Positions 1 to 8,106 of a DNA stretch of 64,000 bases are shown here, one piece after another (positions within the stretch are counted from its first letter, which is position 1; every line of letters begins with the position of its first letter). A program made the translations under genes and the position numbers. Origin of the DNA: Candidatus Melainabacteria bacterium (GTDB taxonomy: Bacteria > Cyanobacteriota > Vampirovibrionia > Obscuribacterales > Obscuribacteraceae); NCBI GenBank assembly GCA_016699165.1, contig CP064963.1:2914001-2978000 (forward strand). The letters are read 5' to 3'. Below the pieces are notes generated by a model, which saw nothing but the letters and a program-made list of their open reading frames with translations, ran no database searches and had not been told where the DNA came from.

Positions 1-2
1 CG

Positions 3-971
3 ACCAAAAAAGAAATCAAATATCAAAACAGTCAGGAAGTTTATTTGGCATTGCACAAAGCAATTGGCGAAGCTCTCAGACAGCTGAAAGCTGAGCAAGT
101 TGCTTTTATGGAACGTAGTGCCGCCCTTGATACCACTGCTTACTCTCCATCTTATGGAGAACGCGAAGTATCTTCGGTAGCAGTCGCTCAAGAAGTAGCT
201 GAATACTCTGCGCGAACCTCGACGGCAACAGCGTCGCAATTAAATTTTAAAGAAAGTCTCGATTACAAACCGAGCTTTCAACCACAAAGACCTTCTGCTC
301 CTTATACATATGAACCTGCGTCAAACTATGTAGATTCTGATTCTGCTCAAGCTCCTGCATCTGCGCCTATACAAATGCCTTTGCGTGAAGAGCCAAAACT
401 GCCTGTTGGATGGAGACTGGCTGGATATCTGCACAACACATATTTTGTGATGGAAACACCAGAAGGCATGGAATTCATCGAGCAGCATATCGCGCATGAA
501 CGCTCGCTCTATGAGCAAATTCTGGCACGCGAAGTTGAAGGTGCGAAGGTCGAGAGTCAGACTCTGATTATTTCAGAACCGCTTGGGTTGGGAACTTCAG
601 AGATTGAGATTCTAAAAGAACACAACGATGTAATGGAAAAACTTGGATTTAAATTCAATTATTCAATTGCTGGAAAAGTTAGTCTCGCTCAAGTTCCATT
701 GAATTTACCTAAGACAGATTATGTTGGCGTCATTCGAACTCTGCTAGCAGACTTGGAATTGACCGATACTACAGATAAGTTTCTTGCTGCAAGTAAAAGT
801 CTTGCTTGTCAGAGTGCCATTAAAAACGGCATGTTCATGTCCGATAGCCAGATTTATTCTTTGCTTTCGATGTGGCTTAAGACAGAACGCAATGACACTT
901 GCCCTCATGGAAGACCAGTCAGACTCAAGTTCTCCAAAGAGAAGTTGTTTGAGATGTTTCATCCTATGTAA
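3..971 (+). CDS. mutL: DNA mismatch repair protein MutL, C-terminal part (cut by window edge)
   Basis: MutL couples MutS mismatch recognition to strand incision or removal. The reading frame is open from the first bases of the window, so the ATPase half lies upstream; the TTG at 45 is probably not a real start. The visible part is a low-complexity linker (Ser/Ala/Pro rich, about residues 30-125) followed by the C-terminal dimerisation domain. That domain shows QHIAHER, corresponding to the DQHAxxE nuclease motif of endonuclease-type MutL, a SLACQSAIK segment (ACR-like motif) and CPHGRP near the end. The first Asp of the metal motif is Glu here and the Ala is Ile, so endonuclease activity is plausible but uncertain. 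Identification rests on these C-terminal motifs. Confidence 0.9.
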   Translation, partial: TKKEIKYQNSQEVYLALHKAIGEALRQLKAEQVAFMERSAALDTTAYSPSYGEREVSSVAVAQEVAEYSARTSTATASQLNFKESLDYKPSFQPQRPSAPYTYEPASNYVDSDSAQAPASAPIQMPLREEPKLPVGWRLAGYLHNTYFVMETPEGMEFIEQHIAHERSLYEQILAREVEGAKVESQTLIISEPLGLGTSEIEILKEHNDVMEKLGFKFNYSIAGKVSLAQVPLNLPKTDYVGVIRTLLADLELTDTTDKFLAASKSLACQSAIKNGMFMSDSQIYSLLSMWLKTERNDTCPHGRPVRLKFSKEKLFEMFHPM

Positions 972-1305
972 CTGAAGAATAGAAATCTATTGCGCTTGTC
1001 GACGAATTTGTTTCATTTGGCTTCTCTTTTACTCCTTAACTTATTTGCTATCAAACTCACGCTCAAAAAAGAAAGTGAGGAGACCGCAGTGAAAACAGCT
1101 GCGTAATCTCTCCAACAGAAGTTATTTTGGCGAGTTTTGTAAATTCAGACTTTTGCATAAATTAGCTACTTCCGTTGTATCGCGAGAAGCTTTTGATTTT
1201 TGAATTCTTGAAAATAGAAACATAGAAATTAGCGGCTTCCTCAGCCTAGTCGTTGATTATCAAGAATGTGACTATGTTCTTCATGCGGAGATTCCTGCTG
1301 TTTAG
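972..1305. other. Intergenic gap between mutL and the toxin gene
   Basis: No convincing ORF or RNA gene is seen. There is a weak imperfect stem-loop around 1079-1113 (GGAGA and CGCAG pairing with CTGCG and TCTCC) that could end mutL transcription, but it lacks a T-run. The region lies between genes that converge. Confidence 0.4.
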
Positions 1306-1881
1306 CTAGATTTGTTTGAATTCTTCTGCGATTGAACGCATCGTTTTGATAACTCTGCGAGGGTTTGCGCTTAGTGAAACAAATCCATATTTGGAGTAAA
1401 AAGGCAAAGGATCTTTCGCCCCACTTTTTTGCTCTTCAATGCTAGGCGTCTCGGCATCAACGGCGAGCAGTGCGCTTCCTACATCCTTGCAGTTTCTCAG
1501 GCAGCGCATTTGTGCATCGGCTAGTAGAAGTTCACCAAACCTAGGTTTGAAACCTTGTTCTTTTTGAATCTTCAAACTGAATTCTTTATCGACACCGAGT
1601 CTTCCAAGCAGTATCGCACTCGCTTGAGGATACTTTGGCAGCCTTTTTTGAACTCTAATTGGCAATTCAGAAAAAACAATACTGATACTCGATAGCGAAT
1701 AGTAGCCTCTAATAATCAATTCGCCCATTTCTGTCAAAACAAACACCGAAGAGGTGTAACTTGAAACATCTCTGTGAGCCTGTTCTTGAATGTATTTTTT
1801 GATGCTTGCCAGATCAGAAGTGAAGTTTGTAGGGTCATGCTCTTTAGTCCATGGCATGATTTCGAATGGATGTTTTGCCAT
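1306..1881 (-). CDS. GNAT-family toxin of a TacAT/AtaRT-type toxin-antitoxin pair
   Basis: A 191-residue GNAT acetyltransferase-like protein. Toxins of this type acetylate the amino acid on charged tRNA and stop translation. The C-terminal FYSKYGF segment matches the FYxxxGF motif typical of these GNAT toxins, and the LLGRLGVD stretch around residue 105 matches the conserved core strand of the fold. It starts 8 bp after the stop of a DUF1778-like antitoxin, the standard order for these modules. The length is slightly above the usual 160-180 residues. The pair shares one promoter upstream of the antitoxin. Confidence 0.85.
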   Translation of the reverse strand: MAKHPFEIMPWTKEHDPTNFTSDLASIKKYIQEQAHRDVSSYTSSVFVLTEMGELIIRGYYSLSSISIVFSELPIRVQKRLPKYPQASAILLGRLGVDKEFSLKIQKEQGFKPRFGELLLADAQMRCLRNCKDVGSALLAVDAETPSIEEQKSGAKDPLPFYSKYGFVSLSANPRRVIKTMRSIAEEFKQI

Positions 1882-1889
1882 TAGCCAAA

Positions 1890-2171
1890 TTAACTGCTGA
1901 AAATTTCTTTGTGTCTGCGCATAGCGGCTACAGAGGCTTTATTGACTTTTGGTTTGCTAGTCATGAGTTCAGCAAGTGCGACACTTTCCTCGACTGTAAG
2001 TCGAATTATTCTTTGTTGTTCGATAACTTGCGAAGCTTCTTTGAGCGCGGCTTGAACAATAAAGTCGGATGTCGAACGACCCTGTAGAGCCGCAGCCTGG
2101 TCAATTTGCTGTTTTGCCTCCGCTGTGAGCCTGGCATCAATGCGTTCTTCTTTTTTGTCTTTAACGGCCAT
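1890..2171 (-). CDS. DUF1778-type (TacA-like) ribbon-helix-helix antitoxin
   Basis: A 93-residue protein with the DUF1778 pattern: an N-terminal ribbon-helix-helix DNA-binding segment (RIDARLTAEAKQQIDQAA, then RSTSDFIVQAAL) and a C-terminal toxin-binding tail. It should neutralise the adjacent GNAT toxin and repress its own promoter. An AGGAG ribosome site (2181-2185 on the minus strand) lies 9 bases before the ATG. The promoter just upstream contains a palindrome suitable for its binding. Confidence 0.88.
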   Translation of the reverse strand: MAVKDKKEERIDARLTAEAKQQIDQAAALQGRSTSDFIVQAALKEASQVIEQQRIIRLTVEESVALAELMTSKPKVNKASVAAMRRHKEIFSS

Positions 2172-2191
2172 GACTTTCTACTCCTAAAAGT

Positions 2192-2220
2192 ATTGTACAC
2201 CGTTTTACCGTACATGGCAA
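2192..2220 (-). promoter_or_regulatory. Promoter and probable operator of the GNAT toxin-antitoxin operon
   Basis: On the minus strand TTGCCA (2215-2220) and TACAAT (2192-2197) are separated by exactly 17 bases, a near-consensus sigma-70 type promoter. An inverted repeat TGTAC (2195-2199) / GTACA (2210-2214) occupies the spacer and the -10 edge. This is where an autoregulating ribbon-helix-helix antitoxin would block polymerase. Binding is inferred. Confidence 0.65.
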
Positions 2221-2382
2221 GTTTGATCAAAAAATGGAGTTTTGCCCCTGATTGTGGAGGAAAGATGGAGTTTGCTTGGCATTCTGTTACATCGAGCCTG
2301 GCGCAATTTACAGCCTTTTAGGCGGCGGATATGGTGGGAAGACGAACCACTTCCGGGTTCGCATTTTTGAGGTCAAATTACT

Positions 2383-2553
2383 ATGCAATTCAATCTGATT
2401 TTCACACTAGCCCTTGTGTTTTTCTCTATTCAACCTGCTCACGCTTACATCGATCCCTCTGCTGGAGGATACATTGTTCAAGCCCTTTTCGGCGTGTTCC
2501 TTTCGGCATCTATGGTTATGAAGTCGTGGCTCAGTTCTAAAAAGAGAGACTAA
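2383..2553 (+). CDS. Small secreted or membrane protein (56 aa) with YIDPSAGG motif
   Basis: Starts at ATG 2383 after a TGAGG ribosome site and ends 2 bases before the methyltransferase gene. The first 21 residues look like a signal peptide (hydrophobic core, then HA before AYIDPSAGG). A second hydrophobic segment (about 31-49) is followed by a short basic end, SSKKRD. Small proteins carrying a YIDPG/YIDPS motif followed by one membrane helix recur next to envelope-modifying gene clusters, so co-transcription with the methyltransferase and sulfatase-like genes supports it being real. Its biochemical role is unknown. Confidence 0.75.
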   Translation: MQFNLIFTLALVFFSIQPAHAYIDPSAGGYIVQALFGVFLSASMVMKSWLSSKKRD

Positions 2554-2555
2554 AA

Positions 2556-3974
2556 ATGAAAACATTATCTTTGAGAGACCCTAGCGGTTGCGTCTTTACC
2601 GTTGGAGATACAATTTATCGAGCGCTGAGAGACGACTATGAGCCAAGCTATGAAATGCTCATGCAGAGCGGACTTTACGACAAGCTTGTGTATCAAGGTT
2701 TGCTCATCCCACATGTTGAAGTCGATGACAAACTTGAGATTGTTGCTCGTGCTGATCAGGCTAAAGTGACTCCACGAACAGTTTCGCAAGATAACTGGTT
2801 GCGCAGTCGAATCATTATGCCTGAGCGTGTGGAGTTTATTTCTTATCCATACGAGTGGTGTTTTAGTCAGTTGAAAGCGGCTGCATTAGCGACTCTACGT
2901 GCAGAGCGTTTGAGTCTTGAATTCAACATGAGTTTGAAAGATGCAAGTGCGTATAACATTCAATTTCATAAAGGCAGAGCACTTTTAATTGACACCGGCT
3001 CTTTCGAGCATTATCGTGAAGGTAAGCCATGGGTAGCGTATAGCCAATTCATTCGCCACTTTCTGGCGCCGCTAACTCTTATGGCAAAGTGCAGCCCTGA
3101 AATGAATAAGCTCGCTTTGTCTTATACAGATGGCATACCAATAGAGTTGGCATGCGAATTATTGCCCTGGCATACTTGGCTTAATCCGTCGCTTGCTGTG
3201 CATTTGCTTGGCAATAAGATGGCTCGCAAAGCCAGTCAAGATAAGAAGGCTGGAACTGAAGCAAATATCAAAATGCCCAAAGAGCATTTAATTGCCTTGC
3301 TCGACGATCTGGAATCTGTAATCGAACGCCTCATACTTAAAAGCAAACGCAGCACTTGGAGCCATTATTACCAGGATAATTCTTATTCAAGCGAAGCGGC
3401 ATCGAGCAAAGAGAAATTAGTATCCAACTGGGTGGATGAATTGAATCCAAAGTCAGTTTGGGATATCGGTGCAAATAACGGCTATTTCAGCAAGCTATGC
3501 GCTGACAAAAATATATTTACTATGTCCCTTGATGCAGACATTCGCTGTGTTGAAGACAATTTCTGCAATGCACAAGCCGAGAATCAGAATAAGTTGATGC
3601 CACTTGTTCTCGATTTAACAGTACCCACGCCGTCTGCTGGATGGTCTAACAGAGAGCGTTTGGGACTGGCTTCGCGCGGACCGGCGGAACTGATTTTGGC
3701 GCTTGCTTTAATTCATCATCTTGCGATTGCGCAAAATATTCCATTAAAAGAAGTCGCCGCTTATTTTGCCGAACTCGGTCAGAATTTGATTATCGAATTT
3801 GTTCCGAAAGAAGACGTGCAAGTGCAACGACTCTTGGCTTTGAGAGACGATGTATTTGACAGATACGACCAACGTTGTTTTGAAGAGTATTTCTCGCGCT
3901 CTTTCGATATCGTGAAGAAGGAGACTATAGGTGATTCTGGTCGCATTCTGTACTTGATGCAAGTGAAAAAGTAA
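2556..3974 (+). CDS. SAM-dependent methyltransferase (NoeA-related)
   Basis: A 472-residue protein. The C-terminal half carries a class I methyltransferase fold: motif I is VWDIGANNGYFS at about residue 305, and an acidic residue follows the next strand (SLDAD). The N-terminal part (about 1-240) resembles the extra domain of proteins annotated as nodulation protein NoeA-like methyltransferases. The gene lies 2 bases after the 56-aa small protein and its TAA overlaps the ATG of the next gene (TAATG), so all three are probably translated as one unit. The substrate is unknown; a surface glycan or lipid head group is a reasonable guess from the neighbours. Confidence 0.75.
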   Translation: MKTLSLRDPSGCVFTVGDTIYRALRDDYEPSYEMLMQSGLYDKLVYQGLLIPHVEVDDKLEIVARADQAKVTPRTVSQDNWLRSRIIMPERVEFISYPYEWCFSQLKAAALATLRAERLSLEFNMSLKDASAYNIQFHKGRALLIDTGSFEHYREGKPWVAYSQFIRHFLAPLTLMAKCSPEMNKLALSYTDGIPIELACELLPWHTWLNPSLAVHLLGNKMARKASQDKKAGTEANIKMPKEHLIALLDDLESVIERLILKSKRSTWSHYYQDNSYSSEAASSKEKLVSNWVDELNPKSVWDIGANNGYFSKLCADKNIFTMSLDADIRCVEDNFCNAQAENQNKLMPLVLDLTVPTPSAGWSNRERLGLASRGPAELILALALIHHLAIAQNIPLKEVAAYFAELGQNLIIEFVPKEDVQVQRLLALRDDVFDRYDQRCFEEYFSRSFDIVKKETIGDSGRILYLMQVKK

Positions 3975-5578
3975 TGATGATTTTCCGTGAGCAGACAAAA
4001 CTAGGTATCCCGTTGTATCCCATCAATGCAGCGGTGATGCCTGTTTTGCTCTATTACAACACGCAAGCTGCATTAGAGATGCCTCCGGATGAATTGGTAA
4101 GACCTGTTTTAGTAGCACTTGTTTCTAGTCTTTTCCTTTGTTCCATAAGTTGCTTGGTGTTTTTTGCCTTCATGGGCAAAGGAAATCTTCGACGAGCAGT
4201 TTGCCTGGGAGCGCTTTCTACAAGTTCGCTTTTTTCTATTTTTTATTCGTTGACTTATTGCGTCATTCTTGACGGACTATTCAAAGTCTCCGGATCGTCT
4301 GTGTCTGTAATGGCTACTGCACCGTCATGGCTTCCAATTTTCTGGATTATGGCGATACTACTTGTGGTGATAGCAATATTAAAGCCAGTTCTTTTGCTTA
4401 AACTCGAATCGAGCTTCAGCGCCGTTTTAATGGTTTTGATACTCACGCAAATTGGAGTTCTTGCGCTTAATTGTTTTAATTACAATTCCATTTGTCAGTC
4501 TGTGGAACAGCTCCAAGTAAAGGAAATTGACTTACTTAAAGCTAAAAAATCGGATGTGAAACCCGATGTTTTTTATATCATTCTCGATCAAATGGCAGGT
4601 CGTGACGGGCTTAAAGAATACCTTCAGTACGATGATGACTGGTTTTACACCGAGCTTGAAAAGCGTGGATTTTATCTGGCCAAGAAATCGCTTAGCAATT
4701 ATCCAATTACTCGATTGTCTCTAGCATCGTCTTTAAACATGAGTTATCTAGACAAATATCAGAGCGCTGCTGGTTCTGACAAAAAGAACTGGACCATGAT
4801 GAATAAGCTGGCGCGAGATAACCAAACAGCCAGACTTTTCAAAAAGCAAGGCTACCACTATGTTTTAGTGGATTCAGGTTTTGCCGCAAGCAACAATTCG
4901 AACATAGCTGATGAAATTCAATCAGGCACTTTTACCGACTTTTTTAGCGAAAGAATTTTGCGCTCGACTATTGTGTCGCTCTTTCCTGGAGCCGAAGAAG
5001 CCATTATGTCTTTTGCTCGCAATCGCATTTTGAATCAGTTCGATTATTTGCAGAAGATGGAAAAAAACAACAAGCCAAAATTTGTTTTCACCCATATTTT
5101 GAGTCCGCACGAGCCTTATTTGTTTGGTGCAAATGGAGAACCAATCTACTTCCCAGGCGGCAGATGTGATCACCAATGGACGCCTGAAACCAGGAACGCA
5201 TATCTTGCACAAGTTGAGTTTATTCAGAAAAAGTCACTGGCAACCATCGACATAATGCTTGCCAAAAATCCTGATGCCGTTTTTGTTCTTCAAGGAGATC
5301 ACGGAACTCATTGCAGCGACTACGTTTCAGAACACAGTCCCAGTGACAATTTGTTGAACGAACGTTACAGCATTTTAAATGCATACAAAGTTCCCTCTAT
5401 CATTCAAGCAAGACTTGTAGACGATATCGAGCCTGTGAACAGCTTTGTCGTTATATTGAATGGATTGTTCGATTATGGAATAGAGCCTTCGCCAGACAAG
5501 CAAATTTATTCAAGCTACGATGAGCCCTTTCTTTTCAAAGACGTGAGCGAGCGCGTTATTCGCCGTCGTGAAAAATAG
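3974..5578 (+). CDS. Membrane-anchored sulfatase/alkaline-phosphatase superfamily enzyme
   Basis: A 534-residue protein with about five membrane helices in the first 165 residues, followed by an extracytoplasmic hydrolase or transferase domain. Visible motifs are DVFYIILDQMAGRD (first metal Asp strand), the NYPITRLSLASSL segment that should carry the nucleophile, THILSPHEPY, and LQGDHGTH (metal DHG motif). This layout is that of membrane phosphotransferases and sulfatases acting on lipid-linked substrates. The start overlaps the stop of the methyltransferase gene by one base, suggesting translational coupling and a shared pathway of surface modification. Confidence 0.75.
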   Translation: MMIFREQTKLGIPLYPINAAVMPVLLYYNTQAALEMPPDELVRPVLVALVSSLFLCSISCLVFFAFMGKGNLRRAVCLGALSTSSLFSIFYSLTYCVILDGLFKVSGSSVSVMATAPSWLPIFWIMAILLVVIAILKPVLLLKLESSFSAVLMVLILTQIGVLALNCFNYNSICQSVEQLQVKEIDLLKAKKSDVKPDVFYIILDQMAGRDGLKEYLQYDDDWFYTELEKRGFYLAKKSLSNYPITRLSLASSLNMSYLDKYQSAAGSDKKNWTMMNKLARDNQTARLFKKQGYHYVLVDSGFAASNNSNIADEIQSGTFTDFFSERILRSTIVSLFPGAEEAIMSFARNRILNQFDYLQKMEKNNKPKFVFTHILSPHEPYLFGANGEPIYFPGGRCDHQWTPETRNAYLAQVEFIQKKSLATIDIMLAKNPDAVFVLQGDHGTHCSDYVSEHSPSDNLLNERYSILNAYKVPSIIQARLVDDIEPVNSFVVILNGLFDYGIEPSPDKQIYSSYDEPFLFKDVSERVIRRREK

Positions 5579-5897
5579 TTGCTTCTGTAGGTGGTGCAGA
5601 ATCGCCGGCTGCCACAGGCACGGATTGGCTTTTGAAGCAGGGAATGCAATAGACAGGTTTGCGTCCGGTTGGTTTGAAGGGTACACGAGTGCTAGTACCG
5701 CACTTTTCGCATTTAACATCGGTGCACTGTCCGGTGTCTTTTCCATCGCGAATAAGCCGACGATTTACTCGGCAAGTGGGGCAACGGCGGGGAACGTTGG
5801 TCAATTTCTTCTCTGCAAAAAATTGTTGTTCTCCGGCGGCAAATATAAAAATTTCGCTGCAGTCTACACAGGAGAGGGACTTATCTTCGAATTTCAT
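5556..5897 (-). CDS. Zinc-ribbon protein with CxxC-x17-CxxC domain
   Basis: A 113-residue protein with two cysteine modules. The N-terminal one (CVDC ... CPTC, about residues 10-43) is a treble-clef or zinc-ribbon type. The second is CEKC, then exactly 17 residues, then CIPC at about residues 63-85, the CxxC-x17-CxxC signature. The protein is probably a small zinc-binding, nucleic-acid- or protein-associated factor; the precise role of the family is unknown. Its 3' end overlaps the convergent sulfatase-like gene by 23 bases. Confidence 0.75.
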   Translation of the reverse strand: MKFEDKSLSCVDCSEIFIFAAGEQQFFAEKKLTNVPRRCPTCRVNRRLIRDGKDTGQCTDVKCEKCGTSTRVPFKPTGRKPVYCIPCFKSQSVPVAAGDSAPPTEATIFHDGE

Positions 5898-6220
5898 TTT
5901 GGCGGGGACCCAGGATCTACCTCCATCATTTCACGAAGTAAGCGATTTGAAAAAGGGGTTTTGCACTGAAATTAATCTTGAAAAACTTGACCGGCCGGTC
6001 TGTTCGGGCTGCATTGAATGTGATCGTTTTGTTCTTGAAAAGTGCAAGGGCTTGCATTCACTGACTTTGCGGATTCTTGCTTTTGAGTGTCACCGCATGT
6101 GGTGAAGGAATTATTTGGTGTTAATTTACGAACAGATTTAATACGACCTGATTGAATACTACTAACTGTAATAATCAAGAGTCCGTCGAGCGCCGGTGGC
6201 CCATAGCGTTAATCCCCTTA
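5898..6220. other. Intergenic gap
   Basis: No supported gene. This region must hold the promoter of the zinc-ribbon gene on the minus strand. Short ORFs exist on both strands but have no ribosome sites or family features. Confidence 0.35.
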
Positions 6221-6256
6221 CAAAAAAGAGGCAGACCCGTTTAGTTAGGTCTGCCT
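6221..6256 (-). terminator. Rho-independent terminator
   Basis: AGGCAGACC (6229-6237) pairs with GGTCTGCCT (6248-6256) around a 10-base loop. On the minus strand it is followed by a run of six T. It ends the 101-residue gene at 6282-6587. Confidence 0.85.
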
Positions 6257-6281
6257 TGGCGCGTTGATGTGGCAGGGAAAA

Positions 6282-6587
6282 CTAGGCTGGCATTATGTCC
6301 AGATCAAATTCGACTTCCAGCGCTTCTTTTATTTCGCGGCGCTCTTCACTTGTAATGTCGCTCGTATAGTGAACTGCGACTGCAACTTCGGAAGTAAGTT
6401 CAGACCAGCTCGCTCTGTCAGGATGAGCAAAAAGGCTTTCTCTCACTTGTTCTGCATCGTCCATTTCAAGCAATTCGAAATCGTCAGAGCTTTTAATCAG
6501 AATGGCAAAGATGCCCGGCTCATCGCTTAAATCATCCATGTTTAGGAAGGGTCCGTCGAATTCCAGTTCGCCTATTAGAATGGACAT
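6282..6587 (-). CDS. Acidic 101-residue protein of unknown function
   Basis: A strongly acidic small protein with an AGGAG ribosome site and its own terminator, hence a monocistronic unit. The N-terminal pattern LEFDGPF...DEPGIFAIL resembles the first strands of some GIY-YIG-like small proteins (GPF...PGVYAVL), but the catalytic GIY/YIG tyrosines and arginine are not evident. If the link is real, this is a degenerate, non-nuclease member. No membrane segment or signal peptide is seen. Confidence 0.65.
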   Translation of the reverse strand: MSILIGELEFDGPFLNMDDLSDEPGIFAILIKSSDDFELLEMDDAEQVRESLFAHPDRASWSELTSEVAVAVHYTSDITSEERREIKEALEVEFDLDIMPA

Positions 6588-6791
6588 GATTCACTCCTTT
6601 GTGCTCGCATTTTTATTCTGTCCTCATGGCATTAAGAAGCGGTTAAGGCAATCAACACAATGAATGCAATTTTGTCTTTACTAAATCAATTAGTAGAATG
6701 ACGGTTTAAAGTAAAAATCAAAAGCATCTAGCTAGGAAAGAAGAAAATGCCCTTTCGAACACCTTCTTCTTTCCCTGCATTCTCGATGGGC

Positions 6792-7181
6792 TCAGCGATT
6801 GACTGACCGAGCGACGATCACGTTGAGCACGATCGCAACAGCGATTGCGATTGGCCAAGCGATGTAGCCCAGCATGAAGAAGCCGACGGCACCGCACGAT
6901 GCGATGGCGCCAAGAATCCATGACGAAATGCGGAATAGCTTGGGATCGCTGATGCAGGTGAGTATCGAGATCATTGCCAGTGAGGCGCAGATTGCCGAAA
7001 CGATAGTGGAAGCAATTGACGCATCGGAGGTGGGATTGACCGTCAGATCTTCAGGAGATGCTGATCCCAGGCAATAGAGAAGAAGTCCGGCAGAGCCGAC
7101 TGAGCCCGCTCCGGTGATGAATAGCCCAGTGAGCCCGAATGCCCACTTCTTGAAAGTATTGGAAGGACCGATAGAAATCAT
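6792..7181 (-). CDS. Small polytopic membrane protein, unknown
   Basis: A 129-residue protein with four predicted hydrophobic segments (about 12-36, 53-76, 84-103, 104-122). An AGAAGG-like ribosome site lies upstream of the ATG. It is the last gene of a minus-strand series that includes the TPM and coiled-coil genes. It belongs to no family I recognise. Confidence 0.65.
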   Translation of the reverse strand: MISIGPSNTFKKWAFGLTGLFITGAGSVGSAGLLLYCLGSASPEDLTVNPTSDASIASTIVSAICASLAMISILTCISDPKLFRISSWILGAIASCGAVGFFMLGYIAWPIAIAVAIVLNVIVARSVNR

Positions 7182-7272
7182 TTAGAAAACCTTCTATTTG
7201 ATTGCGATTTAGATCAAAAAAAAGCGCCGAGAAGAATGCAAAATAATGCATCACTTCTCGGCTGTAGAGACC

Positions 7273-7557
7273 CTACTTGAACTTGAGCAGAGTGACCTGG
7301 CTGCCTTGGGTGAGGAGCGGCTGAATCGAAAAGACATCGACTCGTACGTTGCGGTACCCCCATTTCTGAGTCGCCCAGTCCAAAGCGTGAATTGCTTTGC
7401 CGAGCTTCTCATAGTCGTCAGCCGAGTTCACTTGCTCGTCGAGCAGGAATTCCATCGCGTAGCTTTGGCTGTTTCCAGAGCCCGAAGTGTTCGATATCTG
7501 AAACGCGATCCAATAGCTTCGCGCGAAAGATTGAGTCGAGACCGGAGTTCCGGGCAT
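7273..7557 (-). CDS. Small soluble protein, unknown (94 aa)
   Basis: A 94-residue protein without membrane segments. The start region (MPGTPVSTQSFARSYWIAFQI) and the WxxxKWGYRNVRVDVFS segment look like a compact alpha/beta domain, perhaps ferredoxin-like, but no family is recognised. It lies between two membrane-protein genes on the same strand and shares their GC-richer composition. No strong ribosome site was identified, so the start is less certain than for its neighbours. Confidence 0.55.
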   Translation of the reverse strand: MPGTPVSTQSFARSYWIAFQISNTSGSGNSQSYAMEFLLDEQVNSADDYEKLGKAIHALDWATQKWGYRNVRVDVFSIQPLLTQGSQVTLLKFK

Positions 7558-7637
7558 GACTTTTCCTATGCGTACGTTAGTGTTGGTCTAAAGGCGAGCG
7601 AAGAGGCGGGTTTGAAGCGCCTCTTCGAAGAGTTGAA

Positions 7638-7991
7638 TTACTTCTTCAGGACGGACTTGTCGTCGCCGGGAAGCTTGGGGTCGTTGCTGTCGTCGCCGTC
7701 GAGCTCGAGCTTGAGGAAGCGCACGAGCTTCGAGAACTTCGGAACGCCCATGCCGACGAAAAGAACGTAGGCGCCGACCGAGGCGATGAAGCCGTTGGTG
7801 CCGATCACCCAGTAGGGAGCCGTCATCACCGAGGCGAGCACGGCAAGCATGCAGAAGACGACGATGAGGGTCGTCTGGGCGCTGGCGTGCTTGCGCAGCT
7901 TGAAGTAGATCCACGTGAACGTGGTCAGGACGCCGAACATGAACGGACCGCCCAGGACGAGGGCGAGGGGGAAGAGCAGGATTGAGCTCAT
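7638..7991 (-). CDS. Small membrane protein with charged tail, unknown (117 aa)
   Basis: The reading frame is open further upstream to 8072, but the ATG at 7991 is preferred because AAGGGAT lies at a suitable distance and the protein then starts directly with a hydrophobic segment. Three membrane helices are seen (about 3-30, 40-60, 66-84), followed by an acidic or lysine-rich tail (LELDGDDSNDPK...). It lies downstream of the coiled-coil gene, separated from it by a strong hairpin. Confidence 0.68.
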   Translation of the reverse strand: MSSILLFPLALVLGGPFMFGVLTTFTWIYFKLRKHASAQTTLIVVFCMLAVLASVMTAPYWVIGTNGFIASVGAYVLFVGMGVPKFSKLVRFLKLELDGDDSNDPKLPGDDKSVLKK

Positions 7992-8030
7992 TGTGTGTAT
8001 CCCTTTTTTTGATTGCTGTTTTGAGGTCAG

Positions 8031-8063
8031 AGACTCGCTGTCCAGTGTTTGAACAGCGAGTCT
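8031..8063 (-). terminator. Hairpin downstream of the second coiled-coil gene
   Basis: AGACTCGCTGT (8031-8041) pairs with ACAGCGAGTCT (8053-8063), an 11-bp perfect stem. On the minus strand it is followed by CTCTGACCTCAAAAC rather than a clean T-run. A related hairpin with the same flank (TTGAGGTCA on the plus strand) lies at 12078-12115 after the other gene copy, so it travelled with the duplicated unit. Confidence 0.6.
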
Positions 8064-8106
8064 AGATTTCAAAAATTCAGTTCAGTGACGAACGTGACGA
8101 GGCCGA

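Noticed and set aside
972..1305. A tRNA or small RNA between mutL and the toxin gene
   Set aside because: No cloverleaf or clear promoter-terminator pair; only a weak imperfect hairpin.
2331..2540. 69-codon ORF on the plus strand
   Set aside because: Overlaps the 56-residue YIDPSAGG gene in another frame, without a ribosome site.
5568..6105. Two plus-strand ORFs opposite the zinc-ribbon gene
   Set aside because: The minus-strand gene has a clear CxxC-x17-CxxC signature; the plus-strand frames are its shadows.
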